This document shows positions 17,941-26,368 of a stretch of 64,000 bases of DNA, piece after piece. This DNA comes from Actinospica sp035552695. GTDB taxonomy: Bacteria > Actinomycetota > Actinomycetes > Streptomycetales > Catenulisporaceae. The stretch lies in NCBI RefSeq assembly GCF_035552695.1, contig NZ_DASZKT010000011.1, positions 6,362 through 70,361 on the forward strand, written 5' to 3'. Each line of letters starts with the position of its first letter. Positions within the stretch are counted from its first letter, which is position 1. Under the pieces are notes generated by a model. That model was not told the origin of the DNA, did no database searches, and saw only the letters and a list, made by a program, of their open reading frames with translations. A program made the translations under genes and the position numbers.

Positions 17941-19116
17941 GTGAGCAGTCGAGCCGACGGGGCGCGCCCCGTCCGGGTGATCGTGACCGGCGGAGGCACC
18001 GGGGGCCACGTGTACCCCGCGCTGACCACGGTGAACGCGCTCCGCGAGGTGCTGGCCGGGCAGGGCCGCGAGCTGTCGGTCAGCTGGGTCGGCGCGCGCG
18101 GCAAGCTGGAGGAGCGGGTCGCCGGGCAGAACGGCATCGACTTCCTGCCGGTGGCCACCGGCAAGCTGCGCCGGGCCCGCAACCCGCTCGGCATGATCAC
18201 CTGGACCAATATCAAGGACCTGGCTCGGGTGCCGTGGGGCGCGGTGCAGGCCTGCGGGATCGTGCGGCGGCTGCGGCCGGACGTGGTCGTCGGCTTCGGC
18301 GGGTACGTCGCGGTGCCGGTGAGCGTCGCCGCCTGGCTGCTGCATCGTCCGCTGGTGATCCACGAGCAGACCGTGCGCCTCGGCCTGGCCAACCGGATCC
18401 TCGCGCGGCTGGCCAGGGCCACGGCGGTCTCCTCCGAATCCAGCCTCGGCCTGCTGCCCGGACGCACCCGCGGCCGCGCCGAACTCGTCGGCAACCCGAT
18501 CCGCGCCGAACTGTTCGGCGGGGACCCGGAGCGGGCCGTGACCGCGCTGGGCCTCGACGGCTTCGACCGCGCGCTGCCCACGGTGTACGTCACCGGCGGC
18601 GCGCTCGGCGCCCGGCAGATCAATAATCTGATCGTCGAGGCGCTGCCCTGGCTGCTCAAGCAGGCCAACGTCGTGCACCAGTGCGGCGCCGCCGAGATCG
18701 CCCGGATGCGCGAGGCCGCCACCGCGCTCTCCCCGGAGCTCGCGCCGCGCTACCACGTCGCCGATTTCATCGGTCCCGAGCTGCCCGACCTGTTCGCGCT
18801 CGCCGACCTCGTCGTCGCGCGCAGCGGCGCCGGCACGATCTCCGAGCTCTCGGCCCTCGGCAAGCCCGCGATCCTCATCCCGCTCGCCTCCTCGGCAGGC
18901 GGCGAGCAGACGTTCAACGCCCGCTACCTCGACGAGCGCGGCGCCGCCCGCGCGCTGCTCGGCGAGGTCTCGGCCGAGGACCTGCGCTCCGCGATCGGCT
19001 CCCTGCTCGACGACCCGGCCGCACGTACCGCGATGGCCGACCACGCCCGGGAACTCGGCAAGCCCGACGCCGCGCGCACGCTCGCCGGGCTGATCCTGCG
19101 GGTCGCGGGGGCGTAG
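17941..19116 (+). CDS. MurG-like UDP-GlcNAc glycosyltransferase
   Basis: A 391-residue GT-B enzyme of the MurG family. The N-terminal glycine loop GGGTGGHVYPA (His23) and the C-terminal donor-site motifs (VTGGALGARQINN, ARSGAGTISEL, SAGGEQTFNARYL) are present. MurG adds GlcNAc to lipid I to make lipid II. The gene is not in a division/cell-wall (dcw) cluster with murD, ftsW or ftsQ, so it may be a second copy or serve another undecaprenyl-linked polymer; I therefore leave the symbol empty. The GTG at 17941 follows AAGGCGG at good spacing. A PRT gene converges downstream. Confidence 0.85.
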   Translation: MSSRADGARPVRVIVTGGGTGGHVYPALTTVNALREVLAGQGRELSVSWVGARGKLEERVAGQNGIDFLPVATGKLRRARNPLGMITWTNIKDLARVPWGAVQACGIVRRLRPDVVVGFGGYVAVPVSVAAWLLHRPLVIHEQTVRLGLANRILARLARATAVSSESSLGLLPGRTRGRAELVGNPIRAELFGGDPERAVTALGLDGFDRALPTVYVTGGALGARQINNLIVEALPWLLKQANVVHQCGAAEIARMREAATALSPELAPRYHVADFIGPELPDLFALADLVVARSGAGTISELSALGKPAILIPLASSAGGEQTFNARYLDERGAARALLGEVSAEDLRSAIGSLLDDPAARTAMADHARELGKPDAARTLAGLILRVAGA

Positions 19117-19124
19117 CGGGCGCG

Positions 19125-19787
19125 TTATGCGCGGCCCAGCAGCCGGATCACGTCCGCGTCGTCGAGCTGCCCGAAGTCCACGTACCACTCGCCGACCGCC
19201 TGGAAGTCCCGGGGAGCGAGCAGGTAGACGACCGCGTCGGCGAGGCCGGCTCTGCCGGTGAGGCGGGCGACGGCGTCCGGCGCGCAGGCGGGCGCGGCGA
19301 AGACCAGCCTGCTCGGGTCCCGCTGCCGCAGCGAGCGCAGCGCCGCCTGAGCCGTGACGCCGGTGGCCAGGCCGTCGTCCGCGAGGACCACCTCCCGCCC
19401 GCGCAGCTCCGGCAGCGTTCGTTCTCCGCGATACACGCTGACGCGGCGGTCCAGCTCGCGTCGCTCCGGCACGGCCAGCAAGGCCAGCTGCTCGGCGTCG
19501 AAGCCGAGTTCTCCGGCCTGCGGGCTGAGGATGACCTCGTCGAGGCCCTCGGCGATCGCGGCGATGCCGTACTCCGGGAAGCCCGGGACGCCGATCTTCC
19601 GCGCCACGAACGCCTCCGCGGGCACGCCGAGCCGGTCGGCGATCTCCCGCGCGATCGGGATCCCGCCGCGCGGCAGGCCAAGCACCACCGGTTCGCGCAG
19701 GTCCAGCCGGGCGACGCGGTCGGCGAGCAGCCGGCCCGCCTCGAACCGGTCCGCGAAGCGCCTGGGGAGTTCAGGTTCTCGGCTCAT
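19125..19787 (-). CDS. phosphoribosyltransferase-domain protein
   Basis: A 220-residue type I PRTase. The PRPP loop is VVLADDGLATGVTA (residues ~133-146), and an early LGLPRGGIPIA segment supplies the second nucleotide contact. Proteins of this branch are of unknown substrate. In mycobacteria such a PRTase is fused to a dienelactone-hydrolase-like domain; here the hydrolase is a separate divergent gene starting 62 bp away. The start ATG 19787 has an AAGGAGG-type site upstream on the minus strand. Confidence 0.88.
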   Translation of the reverse strand: MSREPELPRRFADRFEAGRLLADRVARLDLREPVVLGLPRGGIPIAREIADRLGVPAEAFVARKIGVPGFPEYGIAAIAEGLDEVILSPQAGELGFDAEQLALLAVPERRELDRRVSVYRGERTLPELRGREVVLADDGLATGVTAQAALRSLRQRDPSRLVFAAPACAPDAVARLTGRAGLADAVVYLLAPRDFQAVGEWYVDFGQLDDADVIRLLGRA

Positions 19788-19848
19788 CGCTTACCTCCTT
19801 CCCCGCACAAGTGCATTTTCCGCCGGAATCCGGGCACAACGGCATCCC

Positions 19849-20541
19849 ATGACCCCCAATCGCCTGACGGAAACTCCCGCGACCACCGTGCGCGTCCCGG
19901 TCGTCGAGGCAGCCGGCATCGTGGGCGACCTCGTCCTGCCGGACGGCGCGCGGTCCGTGGTGGTCTTCGCGCACGGAACCGGCAGCTCCCGGCACAGCCC
20001 GCGCAATCGCGCCGTCGCCCGCACGCTGCAGCGGGCCGGGTTCGGCACCCTGCTGCTCGACCTGCTCACCGAGCGCGAGGAGGCGGTCGACGACGCCACC
20101 TCCGAGTTCCGCTTCGACATCCACCTGCTCGGCCGGCGCATGATCGACGCGGTGGACTGGCTCGCCGAGTACCCGCAGACCCAGTCGATGCCGCTCGGCC
20201 TGTTCGGGGCGAGCACCGGAGCCGCCGCGGCGCTGATCGCCGCCGCCGAACGCCCGGACCGGATCTCCGCGATCGTGTCCCGGGGCGGCCGGGTCGATCT
20301 GGCGAGCGACGCGGTCGGCCGCGTCCACGCTCCCGTGCTGCTGATCGTCGGCGGCCACGATCCGCAGGTTCTCAAGCTCAACAGGGAGACGGCGGCGCGG
20401 CTGAGCGCCCCGCACCGGCTTGAGGTGATTCCCGGCGCAACCCACCTGTTCGCGGAGAACAACGCGCTGGAGACGGTCGCGCGCTCGGCCCGCGACTGGT
20501 TCGCCCACCCGGATCCTGAGCTGTTTCACGCCGGGGGGTGA
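19849..20541 (+). CDS. dienelactone-hydrolase-like alpha/beta hydrolase
   Basis: A 230-residue alpha/beta hydrolase. The nucleophile elbow is GASTG (Ser122), with Asp171 in VGGHDPQV and His199 in PGATHLF completing a plausible triad; an oxyanion HGTGSS motif is at ~42-47. It pairs with the divergent PRTase gene: in several actinobacteria both domains occur in one polypeptide, so a shared function is likely though unknown. Confidence 0.88.
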   Translation: MTPNRLTETPATTVRVPVVEAAGIVGDLVLPDGARSVVVFAHGTGSSRHSPRNRAVARTLQRAGFGTLLLDLLTEREEAVDDATSEFRFDIHLLGRRMIDAVDWLAEYPQTQSMPLGLFGASTGAAAALIAAAERPDRISAIVSRGGRVDLASDAVGRVHAPVLLIVGGHDPQVLKLNRETAARLSAPHRLEVIPGATHLFAENNALETVARSARDWFAHPDPELFHAGG

Positions 20542-20632
20542 GATTCGTCTCGCCGAGGGGCGGCGTTTCGCCCGGGACCGATCGGGTACGCGGGCCACTT
20601 ATCGACGCCAATCGGAAAGGAAGCAGACGCCT

Positions 20633-20932
20633 ATGTTGATGCTGACCGACGCGGCTGCCACTGCCATCAGCCAACTGACCTCGCAGCCCAACATGCCGGA
20701 GACCACCGGGCTGCGCATCGTCCCCAACCCCGACGACACACAGGGCCCCGCCCTCGCGGCAGCGCTGACCAGCGGCCCCGGACCGCAGGACGAGGTGCTC
20801 GAGGTACACCAGGCCCGGGTCTTCCTGGAGCCGGAGGCCGCCGAGCAGCTCGCGGACAAGGTCCTCGACGCCGAGACCGCCGACGGGGGCCAGATCGCCT
20901 TCCACCTCCGGCCGCAGGCGACGAGCTCCTGA
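20633..20932 (+). CDS. HesB/IscA-like fold protein lacking the cluster cysteines
   Basis: A 99-residue protein aligning with the HesB/IscA A-type carrier fold (MLTDAAATAISQLT start, GLRIVP strand, VFLEPEAAEQLADKVLDAE near the end). A-type carriers need three cysteines for Fe-S binding; this protein contains none, so it is unlikely to carry a cluster. Similar Cys-free homologues are often annotated as Fe-S assembly proteins in actinobacteria, but their role is unknown. The start is placed at ATG 20633 after an AAAGGAAG site. Confidence 0.75.
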   Translation: MLMLTDAAATAISQLTSQPNMPETTGLRIVPNPDDTQGPALAAALTSGPGPQDEVLEVHQARVFLEPEAAEQLADKVLDAETADGGQIAFHLRPQATSS

Positions 20933-21124
20933 CGGTAGCGGCCGGATTCGGGTCGGCGGCTGTGCCCGTGCGGGTGCTCGGGCGCGGGTCGTTTGGCCCA
21001 TTCGGTCTTTCATCCGGGACTTCGCGCGGCTCAACGCCGACTACTGTGCGTTAGCATCCCATTCTCGCGGGTACGGACCTGCGCCGAGAGAGGTTGCAGA
21101 AACCGATCGAGGCGGGAAGGTGCC

Positions 21125-21667
21125 ATGCGGGCTTCGTGGAGACGCGGGATATGGAGTTGCGGGCGGGTATCCGGACATCGGCGAAGATCGCCGCGGGCCG
21201 CGTTCGCGGCCATAGTGGCGGCGACGGTGCTGAGCATCGTCGCCGCCACTCCTGCTGTCGCCGACACGAGCGTGGAGTCGAGGCACCGGTGGCGGCCGCA
21301 CCTGGCATTTCCCGGGGAAACCCGGGGTGAGCTGGCCCTGCAGTTCGCGCTGGAGCAGATGGGCAAGCCGTACGAATACGGCGGCAACGGGCCCGACTCG
21401 TACGACTGCTCGGGGTTGACGCAGCAGGCTTGGGGCGCGGTCGGGGTTTGGATACCGCGCACCTCGCAGGACCAGGCGGATGCCGGCACGGGCGTGCCGC
21501 TCAGCCAGGTCAGGCCGGGCGACCTGGTGATCTTCTACGCCGACGCCTCGCACGTCGGCATCTACGCGGGGGACGGCATGGTCGTCGTCGCCCCGCACGA
21601 GGGAGCGTTCATCCGGCTCGAGCCGATCGCGTGGATGCCCGTCTACGCGGTCCGCCGCCCGGGCTGA
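21125..21667 (+). CDS. secreted NlpC/P60 endopeptidase
   Basis: A 180-residue protein with a twin-Arg-rich N-terminus, a hydrophobic signal helix (~25-46, cleaved after AVA) and a single NlpC/P60 domain (~68-178). The catalytic residues are Cys95 in DCSGLTQ, His143 in ASHVGIYAG and His158. Such enzymes cut the gamma-D-Glu-diamino acid bond in peptidoglycan stem peptides. It has no extra wall-binding domain. It lies 43 bp upstream of murF on the same strand, consistent with a wall-turnover role. Confidence 0.93.
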   Translation: MRASWRRGIWSCGRVSGHRRRSPRAAFAAIVAATVLSIVAATPAVADTSVESRHRWRPHLAFPGETRGELALQFALEQMGKPYEYGGNGPDSYDCSGLTQQAWGAVGVWIPRTSQDQADAGTGVPLSQVRPGDLVIFYADASHVGIYAGDGMVVVAPHEGAFIRLEPIAWMPVYAVRRPG

Positions 21668-21710
21668 GCCTCCAGAAATCCAATTCGGCGCCGTATCCGT
21701 ATCACGGTGC

Positions 21711-23111
21711 ATGAGAGAGATAACGCTGCGGGAACTCGCCGACGTGGTCGGCGGCACCGTGCACGACGGCGCGGACGACGTCATCGTGAAGGCGCCCGCG
21801 TTCGTCGACTCGCGCAAGGCGCAGGCCGGCGGCCTGTTCGTCGCGCTGCCCGGGGAGCGGGTGGACGGGCACGAGTACGTGGAGGCCGCGCTGTCCGGCG
21901 GGGCCGCGGCGGTGCTGGCGCAGCGGCCGGTCGGCGCGCCCGCGGTCGTGGTGGCCGACGGGGTCGAGGCGCTCGGCAGGCTGTCGGAGTATCTCGTCTC
22001 GCGCGGCGGCTCCGACATGACCGTGCTCGGCATCACCGGCTCGGCGGGCAAGACCACCACCAAGGACCTGATCGCGCACCTGCTGGGCACCCGCGGCGCG
22101 ACCGTGGCCACGCCGGGCAACTTCAACAACGAGATAGGCCTGCCGCTCACGGTCAGCCTGGCCACCGAGGACACCCGCTTCCTGGTGCTGGAGATGGGCG
22201 CCCGCGCGATCGGGCACATCAAGTACCTGACGGAGATAGCTCCGCCGTCGATCGGCGTCGTCACCAACATCGGCACCGCGCACCTCGGTGAGTTCGGCGG
22301 CTACGAGGCGACGACGCAGGGCAAGGGCGAGCTCGTCGAGGCGCTGCCGTCCACCGGCCTGGCCGTGCTCAACGCGGACGACGAGCGGGTGCTGTCGATG
22401 CGCCCGCGCACCAAGGCCAACGTGGTACTGTTCGGCCTCTCGCAGGACGCTGACATCCGGGCGTCGGACATCGTCGTCGACGAACGCGGACACGCGCACT
22501 TCACCCTGCACACGCCGGAGGGTTCGGCGCCGGTCGTGCTGCAGCTGGTCGGCGAGCACCAGGTCGGCAACGCGCTGGCCGCGGCGGCCGTCGCCCGGCA
22601 CATCGGACTGAGCACCGAGGAACTCGCGGCCGGGCTCGGCACCGCGATCCCGGAATCCCGCGGACGGCTCGAGATCACCGACCGCCCGGACGGCGTCGTC
22701 ATCGTCAACGACGCGTACAACGCCAACCCGCACAGCACCCGCGCGGCGCTCAGGGCACTGCTGGCGATGGCGAAGGGCCGGCGCACGATCGTCGTGCTCG
22801 GCGCGATGCTCGGCCTGGGCGACGAGGCGGAGCCGGAGCACCGTGCGATGGGGGCGCTGACCGCCGAGCTGAGCATGGACATCGTGATCACGGTCGGCGG
22901 GCTCAAGGGCGCCGAGGAGGCCGGCTGGATCGCCGACGGCGCCGCGGCCGCCGGGGTGACCGTCATCCGGACCGCGGACAACGTCGAGGCGCGGATCGTG
23001 CTCGACAAGCTGCTCGCCCCCGGCGACACGGTGCTGTTCAAGGCGTCCCAGCCCGCCGGGCTGCAGCCGCTCGCCGAGCAGTTGGCCGGGCAGGCGGAAA
23101 CGGTTCACTAA
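21711..23111 (+). CDS. murF: UDP-MurNAc-tripeptide--D-alanyl-D-alanine ligase
   Basis: A 466-residue Mur ligase with all three domains: the N-terminal UDP-binding domain (DSRKAQAGGLFVAL), the central ATPase (GITGSAGKTTTKD, ~107-119; then NFNNEIGLPLT and the FLVLEMGAR segment) and the C-terminal domain (NDAYNANPHS). It attaches the D-Ala-D-Ala dipeptide to the stem peptide in the cytoplasm. Significantly, the opposite-strand neighbour encodes a fused racemase/ligase that makes this dipeptide. A strong bidirectional hairpin separates the two convergent genes. Confidence 0.96.
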   Translation: MREITLRELADVVGGTVHDGADDVIVKAPAFVDSRKAQAGGLFVALPGERVDGHEYVEAALSGGAAAVLAQRPVGAPAVVVADGVEALGRLSEYLVSRGGSDMTVLGITGSAGKTTTKDLIAHLLGTRGATVATPGNFNNEIGLPLTVSLATEDTRFLVLEMGARAIGHIKYLTEIAPPSIGVVTNIGTAHLGEFGGYEATTQGKGELVEALPSTGLAVLNADDERVLSMRPRTKANVVLFGLSQDADIRASDIVVDERGHAHFTLHTPEGSAPVVLQLVGEHQVGNALAAAAVARHIGLSTEELAAGLGTAIPESRGRLEITDRPDGVVIVNDAYNANPHSTRAALRALLAMAKGRRTIVVLGAMLGLGDEAEPEHRAMGALTAELSMDIVITVGGLKGAEEAGWIADGAAAAGVTVIRTADNVEARIVLDKLLAPGDTVLFKASQPAGLQPLAEQLAGQAETVH

Positions 23112-23123
23112 CGCCGCCACCAG

Positions 23124-23159
23124 CGAATAGGGGCGGGCCGCCGGGCCCGCCCCTATTCG
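23124..23159. terminator. bidirectional terminator between murF and the alr-ddl fusion
   Basis: A perfect 15-bp inverted repeat (23124-23138 and 23145-23159; arm CGAATAGGGGCGGGC) around a 6-nt loop, 12 bp after the murF stop and 10 bp beyond the stop of the opposite gene. Confidence 0.92.
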
Positions 23160-23169
23160 ACGTGAGCAG

Positions 23170-25362
23170 TTACGCGGGCACTCCGGCGAGCACCGTGTCG
23201 ATCAGCGTGTCGAGCAGCCTCGGCAGCGCGATCCCGGCCTCGGCCCACATCCGCGGGTAGAGCGAGGTGGAGCTGAACCCGGGGAAGGTGTTGATCTCGT
23301 TGAACACCGGCTCCACGCCGTCCCGCAGCAGGAAGTCCACTCGGGCGAGCCCCCGGCAGCCGAGGATCTCGAAGGCCTCGACGGCCATCCGCTGCAGCTC
23401 GGCGGTGATCTCCGGGTCGAGCGGCGCGGGCAGCAGGACGTCGGTGGCCGTGGCGTCCGTGTACTTCGCGGCGTAGTCGAGGAAGTCCCGGTTGCCCTGG
23501 TGCAGCACGATCTCCACCGGCGGGCTGGCCTCGATCCGGCCGTCCGGGTGCTCGAGCACCGCGATGTCCACCTCGCGGCCGATCACGCTCCGCTCGACCA
23601 GCACTTTCCCGTCCCACTTGCGGGCCGTGGCCAGCGCGTTGTCGAGCTCCTCCCAGCTCTTGACCCGGCTCACGCCCACGCTGGAGCCGGAGCGGGCCGG
23701 CTTGACGAACGCCGGCAGGCCGAGCCGCTCGCGGTCCGCGTCGGACAGATCCTCGTCCTCGCGGCGCAGCACGGCCCAGTCGGCGACCGGCAGCCCGCTG
23801 GTGACCAGCACCCGCTTCGCGGCGTCCTTGTCCATGCCGAGCACGCTCGCCGCCATGCCGGAGCCGACGTAGCGCACGCCGAGCGCGTCCATCAGCGCCT
23901 GGACCGTGCCGTCCTCGCCGAACGGGCCGTGCAGCGCGGGCACGACGATGTCGGCCGCGGCCAGCACGCCGAGTGCCTGCTCGTGGTCGGCGCCGCTGCG
24001 CACCGCCGGGTCCGGGGTGGCGGCGACCAGGTCGTGCGGACCGCAGATCCCGGCGGCCCAGTCCGCCGGGCCCGGAATCCACCGGCCCTCGGGGCTGATC
24101 CGCACCGGCTGCACCTGGTAGCGCTCGCGGTCCAGGTAGCTGACGATGGTCGCGCCCGAGGCGCAGGAGACGTCGTATTCACCGCCCGGACCGCCGAAGA
24201 GCACGACGACCCGCAGCTTGTCCCCGTGCGCTGATGCGCTCACGTCGGTCACAGCCTCGTCCCCGTCTGCCGCGATGTAGCGGCGTGTCACGCGCGGGCC
24301 GATCCGGGTCAGGACCTCCAACGGCGTCGTATCGGACCATGCCGCCCACTCGGCCACGGTCGGCTCTCCCTGCTCCCCGGTGCCGAAGACGACGGCCTGG
24401 TCGCCTGCCGCGATCTCGAGCTGACCGGCGTCGACGACGCAGGAGTTCATCGCGATCCGTCCGGCGACCAGCCGCTGCTCGCCCGCCACCGCTATTCGGG
24501 CGCTGCCGGACGCGGCGCGCGGCAGTCCGTCGGCGTAGCCCAGCGGCACCAGCGCCAGGTTGCAGGCCTCCGAGGTCTGATATACGTGGTCGTACGACAC
24601 GCCCTCGCCCGCGTCCACCCGGCGGGTCATCGCGATCCGCGCGCGCAGCGTCATCGTCGGCACCAGGCCGTTCCCGCCCGCGTGGTCGATGCCGTACAGG
24701 CCGCTGCCGAGCCGGATCACGTCATGGTGCGAGCGGGGGATCGTCAGCGCGGCGGTGGAGTTCGCGATGTGCAGCAGACGGCCGGTGAGCCCCGCCTCCT
24801 CGGCCTGGCGGACCGCGGCGTCGAACAGTTCGAGCTGCCGGGTGGTCGTCGGGTGCTCCGGCTGGTCCGGGTGCGCGAGGTGCGACCAGATGCCGCGCAC
24901 GTGCAGCGCGCCCTCCCGCTCCAGCTGGGCGGCCGCCTCGACGAGCGAGGGCCACTGCGCCGGCGAGGCGCCGTTGCGGTGCAGCCCGGTGTCCACCTTG
25001 AGCTGGATCTCGGCGGTCCGGCCGAGCCGCGTCGCGCGGGCGGCGATCTCGGCCAGCTGCACCTCGGTGGAGACGGTCAGGTCCAGGTCGGCGCGCAGCG
25101 CCTCGGTCAGGTCCTCGTCCGGCAGGTGCAGGAAGGTCAGGATCGGCGCCCGGATCCCCGCGGCGCGCAGCGGCAGCGCCTCACTGATGAAGGACACGGC
25201 CAGCCAGGTCGCGCCGTGCGCCAGCGCGGTCCGCGCGATCTGCACGGCCCCGTGCCCGTACCCGTCGGCCTTGACCACGGCCATCAGCGCGGCGTCGGTG
25301 CGGGCGCGGAAGATCCGCAGATTCTCGGCCACGGCACCGAGGTCGATGACCGCCTCCGTCAT
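23170..25362 (-). CDS. fused alanine racemase - D-alanine--D-alanine ligase
   Basis: A 730-residue two-enzyme protein. Residues 1-363 are a complete alanine racemase: the PLP lysine Lys31 in AVVKADGYGHG, the LKVDTGLHRNG and HIANST segments, and the second catalytic base Tyr257 in GVSYDHVY. After a short acidic linker (~364-381), residues 382-730 are a complete D-Ala-D-Ala ligase: VVVLFGGPGGEYDVS, HGPFGEDGTVQ, FVKPARSGSSVGVS and the Mg-binding FNEINTFPGF. One polypeptide thus converts L-Ala to D-Ala and joins two D-Ala, the substrate of the convergent murF. The ATG at 25362 is chosen; a GTG at 25443 would add a 27-residue Pro/Ser-rich leader and cannot be excluded. Confidence 0.93.
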   Translation of the reverse strand: MTEAVIDLGAVAENLRIFRARTDAALMAVVKADGYGHGAVQIARTALAHGATWLAVSFISEALPLRAAGIRAPILTFLHLPDEDLTEALRADLDLTVSTEVQLAEIAARATRLGRTAEIQLKVDTGLHRNGASPAQWPSLVEAAAQLEREGALHVRGIWSHLAHPDQPEHPTTTRQLELFDAAVRQAEEAGLTGRLLHIANSTAALTIPRSHHDVIRLGSGLYGIDHAGGNGLVPTMTLRARIAMTRRVDAGEGVSYDHVYQTSEACNLALVPLGYADGLPRAASGSARIAVAGEQRLVAGRIAMNSCVVDAGQLEIAAGDQAVVFGTGEQGEPTVAEWAAWSDTTPLEVLTRIGPRVTRRYIAADGDEAVTDVSASAHGDKLRVVVLFGGPGGEYDVSCASGATIVSYLDRERYQVQPVRISPEGRWIPGPADWAAGICGPHDLVAATPDPAVRSGADHEQALGVLAAADIVVPALHGPFGEDGTVQALMDALGVRYVGSGMAASVLGMDKDAAKRVLVTSGLPVADWAVLRREDEDLSDADRERLGLPAFVKPARSGSSVGVSRVKSWEELDNALATARKWDGKVLVERSVIGREVDIAVLEHPDGRIEASPPVEIVLHQGNRDFLDYAAKYTDATATDVLLPAPLDPEITAELQRMAVEAFEILGCRGLARVDFLLRDGVEPVFNEINTFPGFSSTSLYPRMWAEAGIALPRLLDTLIDTVLAGVPA

Positions 25363-25540
25363 CCGTTCGCCCGGGATGTGCGGGCTGTCGGGCACGGGGG
25401 ATCCGGCCGGGGCGCTGGAGTCTGAGGCGTGCGGCGGGTTCACGGAGCTGGACCACCAATTGTTGTGAGCGTGGGGGTTGTGAGTGACCGATGATTCTGT
25501 CCGGGATGCTTCAACATCCTGTCTACAGCCGGTCAACAGG

Positions 25541-25720
25541 CGTGCTGGAGCTGCTCGGCCAGCTCGCCGCGCGGGGTGGGCAACGCGTGTCGGGTTGGGG
25601 TTTTCACAGTGCCGTGCCCTCCGGGATGCCGAGCGTCTCAGGCCAGCTCGCCGCGCAACGTGCGCAACGCGTGCCGGGTACGGGTCTTGACCGTGCCCTC
25701 CGGGATGCCGAGCGTCTCGG
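25541..25720 (-). repeat. tandem duplication of the 3' end of the sigma factor gene
   Basis: About 80-90 bp covering the last codons of the sigma gene (ETLGIPEGT...TRHALRTL) occur twice in direct orientation, once inside the gene (~25638-25720) and once immediately after its stop (~25545-25637). The outer copy has diverged: it carries an early stop after the GIPEGT equivalent. A still weaker third echo may lie near 25497-25520. Confidence 0.75.
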
Positions 25721-26105
25721 CCGTCTGCCGCATCGTGCTGTGCAGGTAATAGACGTGGAACAATACGGCGCGCTGCGGGTCGGGCAGGCCGGCGAGGGCG
25801 GGGGAGAGCAGTGCGCGATCGAGCACCTGCTCCACGTGATCGTGCCGCGACGCCATGTGACCGAGCGGCTCGTCCCCGCACTCGGTGGGCCGCGCCGCAC
25901 GGCTGCGGGAGGCGTCGATGGCCAGCCGCCGGGCCACGGTCAGCAGCCAGGAACGGGCGGCCTGGTCCTCAAGCGTGTGCAGATTGCGCCAGGCGCGGAG
26001 CATGGTCTCCTGCAGCAGATCCTCCGCTGCCTGCCGATCCCCGCTGGTCCAGCGCATGATCGAGTGCAGCAGCAACGGACCGTGGGTCTCGTAGAGGGCC
26101 CGCAT
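25638..26105 (-). CDS. ECF-family RNA polymerase sigma factor
   Basis: A ~155-residue ECF sigma factor: sigma-2 (SGDRQAAEDLLQETMLRAWRN, then RSWLLTVARRLAIDASRSR) and sigma-4 (LPDPQRAVLFHVYYLHSTMRQTAETLGIPEGTVKTRT). An ATG at 26105 is preferred because AGGA lies 7 nt upstream; a GTG at 26120 would add five residues. No anti-sigma gene is adjacent, which is unusual for this group. It is divergent from the SARP-type regulator across a palindromic region, and its 3' end has been tandemly duplicated. Confidence 0.92.
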   Translation of the reverse strand: MRALYETHGPLLLHSIMRWTSGDRQAAEDLLQETMLRAWRNLHTLEDQAARSWLLTVARRLAIDASRSRAARPTECGDEPLGHMASRHDHVEQVLDRALLSPALAGLPDPQRAVLFHVYYLHSTMRQTAETLGIPEGTVKTRTRHALRTLRGELA

Positions 26106-26258
26106 CCGCTGTTCCTGCACATCGCCGACGCTAACGCCGGGCGATCAACGGCCCGTCTACGCGCCGTCAACGCGGCGGTCGGGCGGCGGCCGGGACGGCC
26201 CGTGACCTTCTCATAAGACGCTCACCCCTTCATGCAATCGTCTCTTAGCGTATCTTCA

Positions 26259-26280
26259 GTGAGATTGACGGATGTCTCAC
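26259..26280. promoter_or_regulatory. GTGAGA-N10-TCTCAC palindrome in the sigma/SARP divergent region
   Basis: GTGAGA (26259-26264) and TCTCAC (26275-26280) are mirror images one helical turn plus apart, in the comparatively AT-rich part of the intergenic region, 89 bp before the SARP start. A dyad operator is plausible; its protein is unknown. Confidence 0.4.
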
Positions 26281-26368
26281 GGAAATGGGACCGCGAAGAT
26301 CATCCGAGGACCGCAGGCACTATCCGGCCGCCCGTACCAGAGGCGGCCGGTGGCGGGGGAGGCTACGG

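Noticed and set aside
20990..21125. Possible ydaO riboswitch upstream of the NlpC/P60 gene, a frequent target in actinobacteria
   Set aside because: Conserved core motifs are absent; only short, unconnected GC-rich stems are seen.
23170..25362. Glycopeptide-resistance (van) ligase
   Set aside because: No vanH, vanX or vanRS genes are nearby and the ligase is fused to an alanine racemase, which fits ordinary D-Ala-D-Ala synthesis.
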